A program made the translations under genes and the position numbers. Positions 26,467 to 38,112 of a DNA stretch of 64,000 nucleotides are shown here, in pieces; positions within the stretch are counted from its first letter, which is position 1; every line of letters begins with the position of its first letter. Source of the DNA: Gossypium raimondii (taxonomy: Eukaryota > Streptophyta > Magnoliopsida > Malvales > Malvaceae); contig NC_068571.1 of the NCBI RefSeq assembly GCF_025698545.1, forward strand, positions 48,765,733 to 48,829,732. The letters are read 5' to 3'. The notes under the pieces were generated by a model. That model was not told the origin of the DNA. It saw only the letters and a list, made by a program, of their open reading frames with translations, and made no database searches.

Positions 26467-28218
26467 GGCATAATTGCAAAAAAAAAAAACCCTCAACGTT
26501 TGGGGCTTTTGGTTTTGTGCCCTTAACCTTTTTATTTTTTGGTTGACACCCTCAACGTTACGATTTTTTCAAAAATCAGCCCACTTTTAACGGTCAATGT
26601 GAGCTGACCTTTAATCAAATTGTAGGTCAATATAGTAGCCCATGTGACATGCCACATAAGCACACGACGTCATAAATGACATCATCTATTTAACAAATTT
26701 TTTTCTCTCATTCTCTCTCTTGCCAAACACCATTTTTCTTTTTCAAAACATATGGTTGGCTCATTTCGTCTACAAGAATCTCCATTACCATGATTATAAT
26801 CATACTTTTGTGCAATTTTTGTAAACCCACACCACACTTTCAACTTAAAATCATCCACTGTCGGCTGCCATTTTTTTCTCTGATTTTTTCTCTTGCCAAA
26901 CACCATTTTTCTTCTTCATTACCTAACCTCCAAACCATCCTTGTTTTACTATCCTGTTTCTGTTCCCATCCCTCACTTTCCTATTTTATTACTACTTTCT
27001 ATCTAACAATCATAAAAGCAGCTGATGGGAAAATCCAAATCATTTTTTTATACAGACTAACCAATTTGTCCAACATAATGGAAACAAGATACACTATAAT
27101 TACAATATCATGAAATAATATGCTGCACAAGTTTCAGAAACCTGTTTCGATATCTATTTACAATGATGGCTGTGGAACACTGGTTAATCTTTCAGCTTTT
27201 TCTGCACTGCAAGCAATCCAATCCATTCCACTTCATTCCTTGTACCTATCCCTTCCAACTTCATTTCTATGTGAGGGTCAAATTGACAATAAGTTTATAA
27301 AACAGAGTACAATATTTATAAAATGAAACTCAACACGCATGCGTGAATTGTTAGCTCCATTCGTACCTGAGGGTAGCAATTTTGGCAGATGGTAGTCTGA
27401 ATGGTTCTATGTACCACAATCTCGCATAAGACTTTCGCCCGTTGAATATTATTACACACATGAAGAGAATCTAAAGACTAAAATCATGAAATAGAGTAGT
27501 ACAACATTAATATTTAATGCTTGTTAATCCAATAATCCCATTTCCTTGTATTTCTCGAAACAGGGTGTTAATTTGATGAGCTTAAGCAATCATCAAGTTT
27601 AATCAATCTTCATGTTCAAGAATGAAAATTTTGAAGATGAAGATCAATGAACGACAGAACATGTTCAAGAATTTTGTGTTTTGAAAAAGAAAAATGGTGT
27701 TTGGCAAGAGAGAAAATGAGAGAAAAAAATGGCAGCTGACAGTGGGAAAAAAACAATGATTTTAAGTTGAAAGTGTGGTGTGGGTTTACAAAAATTGCAC
27801 AAAAGCATTAATGGAGATTCTTGTAGATGAAATGAGCCAACCATATGTTTTGAAAAAGAAAAATGGTGTTTGGTAAGAGAGAAAATATGGTGTTTGGTAA
27901 GAGAGAAAATAAGAGAAAAAAAATGGCAGCAACTATGTGTTTTGAATAAAAAAAGTGGTGTTTGGCAAAAGAGAAAATGAGAGAAAAAATTTTGTTAAAT
28001 AGATGATGTCATCTATGACGCGCTTATGTGGCATGCCACATGGGCTACTATGTTGACCTACAATTTAATTAACGGTCAACTCATGTTGACCATTAAAAGT
28101 GGGCTGATTTATGAAAAAATCGTAACGTTGAGGGTGTCAATTAAAAAATAAAAAGGTTAAGGGCACAAAACAAAAGCCCCCAAACGTTGAGGGTTTTTTT
28201 TTTTTTTGCAATTATGCC
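26467..28218. mobile_element. Nested Mutator-like foldback element, 1752 bp
   Basis: Terminal inverted repeats start GGCATAATTGCAAAAAAA. The arms run about 26467-26930 and 27680-28218. The flanks TTAAGACTA (26458-26466) and TTAAGATTA (28219-28227) match at 8 of 9 bases, the target-duplication length of Mutator-like elements. The right arm contains three variants of a block with AAATGGTGTTTGGCAAGAGAG (27690, 27855 and 27950 regions), so it has grown by internal duplication. No transposase is visible. The short ORFs at 26790-27326 lack any family signature. Confidence 0.8.
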
Positions 28219-28938
28219 TTAAGATTATTGAATATGTATATTGAATTTAGTAGTGAATATGTAATTAAAGGTATGTTAGTAATGTAAGAAATGATAAAGT
28301 GATAATTTAGTGATTAGTGAATTTTATGAAACTAAGGATTAAATTATAAAGAGTGAAAATTTATTTAATTTTCATAAATTGATAAGTGAATAGATGTAGT
28401 ATAGTGAAATTATTATAGAAAGGACTAAATTGTAAAGAGTATAAGATTTGATATGTGAAATAAACATTGTGATCAAAGGTTTAAATGAAGTGAAAAGTGA
28501 TATTGAAGTGTTATAAAAGTAAATATTGAATATTCATAATTTAGAGATTAAATTGTAAAATGTTCAAAATTTACTACGTGTCTTTCAAGTAGTGAAATAA
28601 ATATTTAAGCAAAGTGCTATATGAAATTGAATTAAAATCTAAAGTGTAAAGTATTGTAAATATGAGATATGTTTGTGTTCATGTGAAATAATTAATGAAA
28701 TGAGGAAGTAAGCGCATGTGGTTATGAAATTCAAAGTGAATAAGTAAGTGATACAAAGTGATATATGTGATATGTCAAGTATGTTATATGAAAGTGAATA
28801 TGTGAATGTGTAAAATGAAAATATTATGTATATGTTTATGTGATCTAAAATGAACGAATAAATTGTTCTGTGAATAAATGCCTTAATAAGCTAAGAGGAT
28901 ATATGATATGTGATGGTGAAATGATTTTGAAGTTGAGA

Positions 28939-28966
28939 GGGGTTGGGGGTTCGGATGGGAATTGGG
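28939..28966 (+). other. Potential G-quadruplex motif inside the solo LTR
   Basis: Four G-runs of at least three are separated by loops of 2, 7 and 4 bases, which satisfies the usual G3+N1-7 pattern. Two more G-runs follow at 28977 and 28988. This stands out in DNA that is otherwise very AT-rich. Function is unknown. Confidence 0.55.
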
Positions 28967-30048
28967 TTGGTGTTGCGGGGGTTTGGAGGGGATTAGGAGA
29001 GGAGAAATGGGATAGGTAATGTGTTTAATGGAGTTTTGTACGTTTTCTAGAATTCTGTTACCAGAGTTCCATTAAAGGCCAAGAGTTCTATTTTGGCCTA
29101 GAGCTATGCAATGTAACAAAATTATTGAAACTCGGATTGAGACTCACTAAGGACTACAAAAGTGATATATTGTGAAAATAAAGGTGTATATGTAATAATA
29201 TGTGAAAATAAAGATAAAAGTGAACATGTGATTTAAGTGTTAAAAGATATATGCAAATTAAGTGTTTACGTTATATTTGTGAAATGAGAGAAATATTTTG
29301 ATATGTGAATGCAAAAGTTAATTAGTGATAATATATGTTGAAGTTAAGAGTATAAGTTATAAAGTTAATTTAAATGATTCTAAGTTTTGGAAAAAAAAAT
29401 TAAAAGTTTAAGTGTATTAGTGAAAGAAACTATGTGAATAAATGTTATTGAAAATTTATTTAAATTGTATATATATACATAGTAAAATTGAATTCAGTTG
29501 AGTACTTACTAAATTATTCATGTAGCTTAACGCATTTGTTTTAAACGCATAGGTGATAGATAACTTTTGAAAAGAATCGAGGATTGTTGCTTCAGTTCGG
29601 ATCACATCACTCCTCAAGCTTTAAGTTCAAGCCTCTTTTCAAGTTTCAAGTTCAAGTCTTTTAGTGTGTGTATATGTATATTAGACTTTAGTTTGACATG
29701 TACTTAGGTTTATTGGTAAACAAAAAATGTGAATTATGTATGAAACAAGAATATGTTTAAGTGGCGAGTTTAGTGTTTAAATATAGCATCTCTTACTCGG
29801 ATGAGGTGAGGAGTGTTACAAGCATCATTAGTATTTCGTTCAAAACTTGGCAAATTGGCATATTGATCAATATATGATTGATAAAAAATAAACATATCAA
29901 GTTGACAGATTTTGACAAAAATTTTTAATGGTATTAATGATTAGACTAAAACTTTTAAATTGAAAAATAATTTTTTTAGTTTTTAAATATAAAAACTAAA
30001 CCTTAAATTTTATCATATATATATATATCTCACACATATGATTTTTGA

Positions 30049-30052
<4 letters not shown>

Positions 30053-30086
<34 letters not shown>
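30053..30086. repeat. (AT)17 microsatellite, copy A
   Basis: A pure 34-bp AT dinucleotide tract. It sits at the same relative place as the tract at 30742-30775 in the duplicated copy. Confidence 0.95.
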
Positions 30087-30088
<2 letters not shown>

Positions 30089-30289
30089 ACTAAAATATGT
30101 AGTAATTGAAGGGTTAAGTTTTCCAAAATTTCAATTTCTTTTGCTAATAGTTAACCTTATACAACCTTTTTCTGTTATTCTTTTAGAAGGTCTAAATCAT
30201 AGGCATGTTTGTTCTCAAAATAAGTGGTGTTATAATTATAAATATAATTTTTAGATAATTTGTGAATATGAAAGTTAGTAGTGTTTTAA

Positions 30290-30739
30290 TATTAAATTAG
30301 TTATTCTTATAAGAAAAGTTAAAATTAATTTTAAAATATGAAAGAATTTAGATGTTAAAATTTAAGATATTAAATCAATTTTTATTAAAATTGTTAAAAA
30401 GAAATGTACTGGAATAATTTTCTATCACGGCTAAAATATTATATATATTTATATCGTTAAAATGTGTAGCTATTTTGGTAAATTTTGAGATTTAATCATT
30501 ATATTGAGAAACTAATTAAAATTAAGTCATTTTACTTTTCAATTTTAAAATTCTAGTCCAATCATAAACATTATTAGTATTTCTGTTAGAATTTGCCAAT
30601 TTGACATGTTAATCAGGTTGTATTCATATGAGATGATATATGATTGATGATTAAACTACAATTTTTAAATACAAAAACTAAATCTGAAATTTTGAGCATT
30701 TAGAAATCTCACATATGACTTCTTTTGTTTCTTTAATTA

Positions 30740-30777
<38 letters not shown>

Positions 30778-30905
30778 AACTGAAAATAATGTAGTAAGTG
30801 GAGGTTAAGTTTCTCTTTAGTTAATAGTTAACCTTTTTTGTTTTTCCTTTAGAAGGTCAAAATCATAAGGTTATTGTTGTCAAAAGAAGTGGCGTTTACA
30901 TTGTA
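30290..30905. repeat. Local duplication copy B with the empty LTR site
   Basis: It is collinear with 24980-25254 plus 29821-30270. At about 30575-30590 it reads straight through AAACATTATTAGTATTT, where copy A carries the solo LTR. It includes its own 34-bp AT tract (30742-30775). It is non-coding. Confidence 0.75.
30742..30775. repeat. (AT)17 microsatellite, copy B
   Basis: A pure 34-bp AT tract, equivalent in position and length to 30053-30086. Confidence 0.95.
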
Positions 30906-32615
30906 AGTCCCTCGCATTATCTTCATATTAAAGCATCTTTTGAAACAAAAACCAAATGGGAGAACATGGCATCTAATCATAATATATTGGGCCCCTCTTC
31001 CTTTTGAAATCCTCTTTGGTCTCTTCAAACACATCCCACAACCACTGCCCACTATTATCATTAAAGCTTTCAAATGTGTAATTATTAAAAATATTTTTGG
31101 GGATCTCAATTATCTTCTTTAATTAACTTTCTAATGAATCCCCCCCCCCCTAAAAGCTTGGTTAATTTTGTGTGTTTTCAAGATAAACAACAAAAATTTG
31201 TGGCCCATTTGCCACACTACTTACCATTTGACCTACAAATGATCTGCAGAATGTATGCATACATAGCATCTACACAGTTGAATAGGTGTATAGCAGTCTT
31301 AATGGAGAGTATGCATGCATACATAGTAAAGGATTGAGTTAGAGAGAGGGAGAGAGGGGTATGTCACATGCTAAGTTCACTCAACCCCTCATCATTTTGT
31401 TCTCCACTTGGGGAAATGAGAAATAATATAATGTTGGGATTAAGGACCTATAAATCTATGTAAGCAAGGGAACTACCGTGTTTAAATTTTATTGCAGAAA
31501 AAAAAAAGAGAAATAGTGGGTCCATTTTTATTTATTTTTTTATAATTTGGTCAGCCAATGATGTTATTTTTGTGGAGAGTATGTTCAAATTCTTCCATCA
31601 TTCTCTTGTGGAACCCTCCTCTCCTTTTTCTTTGTCTTTTCATTACAGCGTTTTGGATCTCTGTACTTAGTCTTTGTCCTAATTGCCTTAAGCCCTTGAT
31701 TAGTTCACAATTTGATTAATTTGCTTCACAACTATGACCTTTATCACTGAATCTACATATGTATATATATATATGTATGTACATTACTTTGACAATATTT
31801 CAGTGCTAGTCTTCATTGCGGATGAGGATGGGACAGCATAAATTAAATCTTAGGTCAAGCATGTGAGGATGTATGCAATTCTTTCTGTCGTGTGTAAAAT
31901 ATTTTTTATGGAAATTTAATTGTAAACAGGTAGACTTGAATATTAAAATTTAAAAAGTAGAAGGACTAAATTTCTAAAAAAAAGTATAGGGAATAAATTC
32001 CAAAACTACAAAGAGTATAAGTACTTATAATATATCTTTAAAAAAAGCATTAGGAGAGCATGCCCTCCAGTTAAGGGTCCAATTTAACTTAACTCTATTT
32101 TCGTTTTACGATTCATATTTGAGGTTTAGGGTTTTTTTTAAACAATATCGTCTCCAAAATTCAAACCTATATTACCTGCTTAAGAATATATAATTTTTTT
32201 TAAAGTGAAGAGTAAACCCTAAACTTCCAAAATGTTAAATAATTACAAGTATAACATAAAGCTTAGATGTTAAACAAAATCAATGTTAATTGTGGGATTT
32301 TAGGAGATTTATAGAAAAACAAGAAGTTATAAATTGATGCAAAAGCAATCACACCATCATTGTAACTTGGTAGGCCTATATATGAATTTAAACTTGGTGT
32401 TTGATTTTTGGTTACTTCAATAAAAATTGGCCTCACCTACACCTACACCTTCATTAAGTTAACCCACTTAAATCATTTTGCTAATTATCATTGCCCTTAT
32501 GCGTGACTTCGAAGCAAAACACCCAGCAACCACTATAAACCTAATGGCAAAATCATAAAATAATTTTTTTAACAATTTCATTATAGGTTTTCATAGTATC
32601 CGCTCGTTTTGACAC
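30906..32615. other. Intergenic DNA, no gene seen
   Basis: Part of this stretch (30906-31720) is less repeat-like than its surroundings. It includes a run of about 12 C at 31141 and several TGCATGCATAC-type words at 31250-31325. No reading frame shows a domain. The stretch 31920-32060 resembles the inner part of dispersed AT-rich repeats. Confidence 0.4.
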
Positions 32616-32750
32616 AATATTTAAAATTACTCATAGCTCCTCTCCAACCCATAAATAGGAGGATAATGTGATTCTATGCACTCAAATCCACGTCTTCCTA
32701 CAGTAACAACAATACTCATACTAATCGAATTAAAATTCAATCAACCGCTA
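32616..32750 (-). repeat. tRNA-derived SINE copy
   Basis: It shares about 135 bp with 49471-49608 at clear but imperfect identity. On the minus strand a TTAATTCGATTAG segment sits where the A box is expected and GATTTGAGT where the B box is expected. The second copy has better boxes (see there). The tail TTTAAATATT points to the low-coordinate end. Confidence 0.6.
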
Positions 32751-33189
32751 GAATAAAGAGTTTATATTTAATATATTATAATTATAAATCTACACTAACA
32801 ATCAATCAATAATGATATCTCGTTAAAAGCGCTGCATTTTTTATAAATAAATGTATAAATTTTAATTAAAATCGAGATGGAATTTTTAAAATTTTTATTT
32901 TTGAAAAAATGTGACACATGGCATGAAATTAATAAATGGCCCAGAGTATATTAAATTTATTGAATGATGGCAAGGTTGCTATATGCTTGGAAGATTGATG
33001 GATTAGTACTTTAATGGGTACCAAATGTTTGATGTAATGTATCAATCTCCAATCCCATGGAATAAGAGTATGTTGATGATCAAATTCAAGTCCCTCACTT
33101 TATTTACTTTTTAACTCAATGTCATGTGACAACGATGTTCACTATCTACTACACCAACCTATTAAAACCCATACTTTATATTAAATAAT
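32751..33189. other. AT-rich intergenic DNA
   Basis: No gene or defined repeat is recognised in this stretch. Confidence 0.4.
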
Positions 33190-33960
33190 GTTAGACAAAG
33201 TTTTGATATTACCTTGAAAATTTAAGTCGATTTCAAATCCAAGTTATTTTTGAAATAGATGAATACTCGATTAATAATAGGTTATAATTTGAGATTCGAT
33301 CTTAAATGATCATAAAAAACAAAAAAAACTTGAACTAGTTCAAACTGAATTAAATTGACCTAATCTCAAAATGACCAAAATAAATAACTCAAAACCACTT
33401 GAACCTAAAGTGATCAAGACCTGAAATAATTTGAACTCATAATAAGTTGACTTAAAAACCTGAATCTCAAACTTGAATGACTTGATCTTAAACCTGAATC
33501 TGAATCTAAAATTGACCTAAACTCGAAATTAATTCAAATTGAAAAATTTTAAAACCTAAATTCACATCATCAATATGAACCAACCAAAACGAATATGATC
33601 CACCCTATTTGAAGGTCTACGCAAAGTGTTTAATTACACTTCTACAGAACATGGTTTGTCCATGGTTATTTCATTGGAATACGTAAATCCAAAATACTCG
33701 AAACTCTAGGTGAAAAAAATTCAAAATGATTTAAACTCATAATGACTTAACTCAAAAATTTAAGTTTAAAACCTAAATGATCTGAATATGAAAAACCTAA
33801 ACTTGAAATTAACTCAAATCTAAAATGTTTAATCTCGAAATTGACGAGTACCAAAATAACCTGAAAATTTTTAAACTAAAATTGACCTAATCTAAAGGAT
33901 CCAACCCAACTCAAAACCAAATGAAACTCATCCATTTAGAGTTTTAAGCAAAGTGTTCAA
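33190..33960. repeat. Degenerate AAAATGACC-type dispersed repeat
   Basis: The words AACTCAAAATGA, AAATTGACC and CTTGAACCTAAAGTGA recur throughout, and two halves (33220-33640 and 33650-33990) are related, each ending in a GCAAAGTGTT.AATTA segment. This is the same family as in RPC4 intron 8 and a QWRF7 intron. Confidence 0.55.
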
Positions 33961-35039
33961 TTAGACTGCTAGGGAACCTGAATCTCCACTATTAGTTCAT
34001 CTAAACTTAAGACATGCATAAGGTTTTAGTGATAGAACTTGTCTTATAAACAAAAATGAATTGCATATCAGAATCAAACCCTTTTCTTTTTAAAGAAAAC
34101 ATACTTTGATTAACTTGTAGCATAATGCAAATCTTTGCAAGATTTGACATTGCTGCGTTCTTATCTAATAAGCAACCGATGGATATTTGGCAATATATAC
34201 ATAGAATTCCACTCCTCCTTTTGTTTTTGCCCAAAACATATGTACTATTCAAGGATCAGCACAACTTTGCTGAAATGGAAGCCAATATATTGAAAGGGAC
34301 GAAGGGAGAAGAAAAAAAGAGAGCAAAGATAAGGCTGAACCAAAGGTCGAATAATTGCATAAATTGAACTATTACGTATCATTTTCAGTGTAAAGCAAAA
34401 GAAAATGAAGATAATAAAACAAGATCATCAAGTGCATTATTCAAGTTTTAATGGGAGAATGTGACCCCATGCACGTTTTCACACGCACTAGCGGTTCATA
34501 GAATCACACACAAAAGCATGAAGTTACTTGACTTGGATGACAAGAGAATGCAGTTTCATTGTCAAAACTTTAGATGAAAATGGACATAACCACTAAATTT
34601 TATCATCCAAAGCTGGAAAATATTGAGGAAAAAATAAAGGGGAAGTTTCTAGGAGAACTTTCAAAGATTTTCATGTGCCAATTAGTTTGAATCTGATTTT
34701 CCCCACTTTATGATCAAAGTATGCATATAGTGGAAAATAGAGAGTAATGTTGAATTATCCATAATTATTCAAACATTGATATGATTAGATGAGGATTCTT
34801 CTTCTTGTTTTGCCTAACAAATTGTTTGAAAATAACAATGAGTTTTGATTAATCAAGCTTTTGATATAACTGATATTTAAGATTAATTTTATAATTAATT
34901 TATGAAATTAAAATGAAATATCTTATGAAATATTTTCAAATATTATAAATACTCATAAAGGTGTTTCCAAAATGATTTAGTTGGTATAAAATGGTTTTTA
35001 GTTAATCCAAAATCTTTTTGAAATATTTAAAAGTATTTT
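33961..35039. other. Intergenic DNA left of the copia element
   Basis: It is non-coding. The reading frames at 34007-34367 show no family signature. The last five bases (ATTTT, 35035-35039) are the left target duplication of the copia element. Confidence 0.45.
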
Positions 35040-35423
35040 TGTAAAAATAGAACGTCGGTAATGACAATTTATCGCAAAGAAAAAAAAGAGAGAAAAATAA
35101 AGAACACACAGAGTTTACGTAAAAACCTTTCGGGGAAAAACCACGGGCAGAGGAGAAGATAATTTACTATGTCGAATTCGAATAATTACAAGAGGAGTAC
35201 ACTATGTCTATTTATAAGCTTGTAAAACCATATTCTAATAGGAGTGTAGTAAGATTGAAACACCTTATTCTAATCAATATCAAATAGATGGAGTTTAACA
35301 AGGTTTAAAAAACCTTATTCTAAAATAAAATAAAAGAAGTGTAGTTCTATAGGGATTTTACTTTTATTTTATTTTACCACTGTATTTTATTTAAATAAGG
35401 ATTCGGGTCACTTAATTCTAACA
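35040..35423 (-). repeat. 3' LTR of the copia element (384 bp)
   Basis: It runs from TGTAAAAATAGAAC to AATTCTAACA on the + strand and matches 39507-39891 along its whole length with about 25 differences, including small indels. Confidence 0.95.
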
Positions 35424-35436
35424 ATCTCCACCTTGA
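35424..35436 (-). other. Polypurine tract of the copia element
   Basis: On the minus strand it reads TCAAGGTGGAGAT directly before the 3' LTR. This is the standard position and composition of a copia polypurine tract for plus-strand priming. Confidence 0.8.
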
Positions 35437-35529
35437 CACGAATTCTCAATGAACAAGTTCTTCATCGCGAACTCTCAACGAACAAGTTTTCCACCTCTTC
35501 CATAAAACCCCTTAAGGGTTTAACTTCAA

Positions 35530-36966
35530 CATTAATGAACATCAATCAAGTCTAAGCAATGCTCAAACTTGGTTATAGGAAGTGACTTAGTCATCATATT
35601 TGCAGGATTTTCATGAGTACTGATTTTGCTCAGAACAATATCACTAAGAGCAATAATATCACGAACAAAATGATACCGAACATCAGTGTGTTTTGTTCTC
35701 TCATGAAACATTTGATCTTTTGTAAGGAAAATGACACTCTAACTGTCACAAAATACTGTATTGATTTGAAGGTTTTCATTGAGTTCACTAAAGAGTCATT
35801 TCAACCAAATAACTTCTTTACAAGCCTCAGTAATCGCCATGTACTCAGCTTCAGTGGTAGACAAAGCAACTGTAGTTTGCAAAGTGGTTTTCCAACGGAT
35901 TGCACAACCTCTAATTGTAAAGACATAACCTGTGAGAGATCTTCTTCTATCAAGGTCTCCAGCAAAATCAACATCAACATACCCAATGACTCCATCTCTA
36001 ATTCTTCCAAGCTGTAAGCAAACATTAGTAGTACCTTGTAAGTATTTTAAAATCCACTAAACTGCTTTCTAATGTTCTTTACCGGGATTCACCATGCATC
36101 TGCTAACTGCATTGACTGCATATGATAAATCTGGACGTGAACAAACCATAACATATATGAGAGATCCCACTGCACTAGAGTATGGAACATATGACATGTA
36201 CTCAATTTCATCTTCTAATTATGGAGACAAAGCCGATGAAAGTCTGAAATGGGCTGCTAAAGGAGTTCTAACAGGCTTAGCATTCTACATATTGAATCTG
36301 CAAAGAACTTTCTTAATGTACCCCTTCTGACTTAGGTACAATTTACTTGCATTTCTATCTCTGAGAATCTCCATACCAAGTATATTCTTTGCTGGTCACA
36401 AATCTTTCATCTCAAATTCTTCATATAGTTGGGCTTTGACATTTCTTATCTCTCTTTTATCTTCCGCTGCTATCAATATGTCATCAACATAAATGAGTAG
36501 ATACACAAAAGAACCATCATTGTTTTTCTTAAAGTAAACACAACTTTCAAAGCTACTTCTTTTAAAATCATAAGAAGTTATAAAGGAATCAAACCTCTTG
36601 TACCACTGTCTTGGTGACTGTTTCAAACCATAAAGAAACTTTTTCAGCAAGAAAACATAGTCCTCTTTTTCTGAGACTGTAAAACCCTCTGGTTGTTGCA
36701 TGTAAATATCCTCCTCAAGTTCTCCATGCAAAAATGTAGTTTTTACATCTAACTGCTCAAGCTCCAAATCATGCATGGCCACAATACCAAGCAAAGCTCA
36801 AATCAAACTATGTTTTACAACTGGGGAGAACAAAACTGTGAAGTCCACTCTTGGAATTTGACTGTAACCCTTTGCAACAAGCTTTGCTTTATATCTGGGT
36901 TCTTCTACTCCTGGAGTCTCCTATTTCTTTTTAAACACCCATTTACAATGAGCAACCTTTTTACCT
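35530..36966 (-). pseudogene. Copia reverse transcriptase and RNase H remnant
   Basis: On the minus strand, 36794-36396 is an open stretch that includes the LDVKTTFLHGEL block and the YVDD catalytic box (36480-36491). The RNase H part follows at about 36055-35600, with DLDRRRSLTGYVF-like and STTEAEYMA-like words on the minus strand. Stop codons and frame changes separate the RT start, the RT core and the RNase H parts, so no continuous polymerase can be made. In the D-V-K-T-A-F consensus block a T replaces the A. Confidence 0.85.
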
Positions 36967-38112
36967 TTAGGAAGTTTTACAAGATCCCATGTTTTTTTTG
37001 TGGAGTGATTCCATCTCCTCTTCCATAGCAAACATCCACTTTTCTGAGTCTTTACAACTAACCGCCTCAGAATAATTAGATGGCTCTTGGTTTGAATCTA
37101 TATCTTTAGCCACATTTAAAGCATAAGCAACTAGATCAGGCTCGACATATTTCTTTGGAGGTTTAATTTTTCTTCTAGTTCTGTTTTTGGCGATAGAGTA
37201 TTGTGGTGAAGAAGCAACTCTATTCTGAATTTTTGTACTAGATTGAGGAGTCGATTCTGTTGTAGATTTTGGATTAATCTGATGTTCCACCTGCTTTTGA
37301 TTTTCTTTATTGAAAGAGTCTTTAAGAGATAAATTAGGTAGCATAGCAATTTCATCAAAAACAACATCTCTGCTAATCACAACTTTTCTATTTTTAGGAC
37401 ACCATAACTTATACCCTTTTACACCAACTTTATAACCAAGAAAAACACATTTAATGGATCTTGGTTCCAATTTTCTATTATCAACATGAGTATATGTAGG
37501 ACACCCAAAGACCTTTAAATCAGAATAGTCAGCAGGATTACCAGACCATATCTCTTGTAGAGTCTTTTTCTCAATGGCAATGGATGAAGATTGGTTTATC
37601 AAAAAACATACAATAGAGGTTGCTTCGGCCCAAAATGACTTTGGTAAGTTGACATTTGACAAGATACATCAAACCTTCTCCATGATCGTTCTGTTCATTC
37701 GTTCTGCAATGCCATTTTGCTGTAGAGTATGACAAACTGTCAAGTGTCTCACGATCCCTTTTGACTTGCACGGTTTATTAAACTCATCAGAACAGAACTC
37801 TAAGTCATTGTCTGTGTAGAGGTATTTTATTTATTTTCCCGTTTATTTTTCAATCATAATTTTACAAGACTTAAATGCAGAAAACACATCGCTTTTCTAC
37901 TTCAGGAAGAACGCCTACACTTTTCTAGAAAAATCATCAATAAAAGTTAGTATATAATTAGCTCCACCTCTCGAAGGCACTCTAGATGGCCCTTATAGAT
38001 CAGAATGAATATACTCCAACGTTCCCTTCGTGTTATGGATTCCTCTGGTGAATCTAACTATTTTTTGCTTCCCAAAAACGCAGTGCTCATAAAACTTCAG
38101 TTTGGAAATTCC
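36967..38112 (-). pseudogene. Copia integrase remnant
   Basis: The open frame 37662-36967 (minus) carries the integrase C-terminal region, with LKVFGCPTYTHVDN and CVFLGYKVGVKGYKLW, typical of copia. The catalytic core upstream (about 38080-37670) is recognisable in pieces but contains several stop codons and is therefore dead. Confidence 0.85.

Larger units (their letters stand above)
25255..29820. mobile_element. Solo LTR (4566 bp including a nested element)
   Basis: It starts TGTAATACCC and ends GGAGTGTTACA. The flanks AACAT (25250-25254) and AGCAT (29821-29825) match at 4 of 5 bases as an aged target duplication. Without the nested foldback element (1752 bp plus 9 bp of target repeat) it is about 2.8 kb, close to the 2726-bp solo LTR at 9966. 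There is no protein domain. The uninterrupted counterpart at 30575-30595 independently confirms the left and right boundaries. Confidence 0.85.
24980..30270. repeat. Local duplication copy A, interrupted by a solo LTR
   Basis: The outer parts (about 24980-25254 and 29821-30270) are collinear with 30290-30905. Shared landmarks include GCTAAAATATTATATATATT, the words around AGTCCAAT.AT.AACAT, TTAGTATTTC, an (AT)17 tract and 'TAGAAGGTC.AAATCATA'. In copy A the LTR at 25255-29820 splits the unit; in copy B the site is intact. The duplication therefore predates that insertion, or copy B was made from an uninserted haplotype. Confidence 0.75.
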
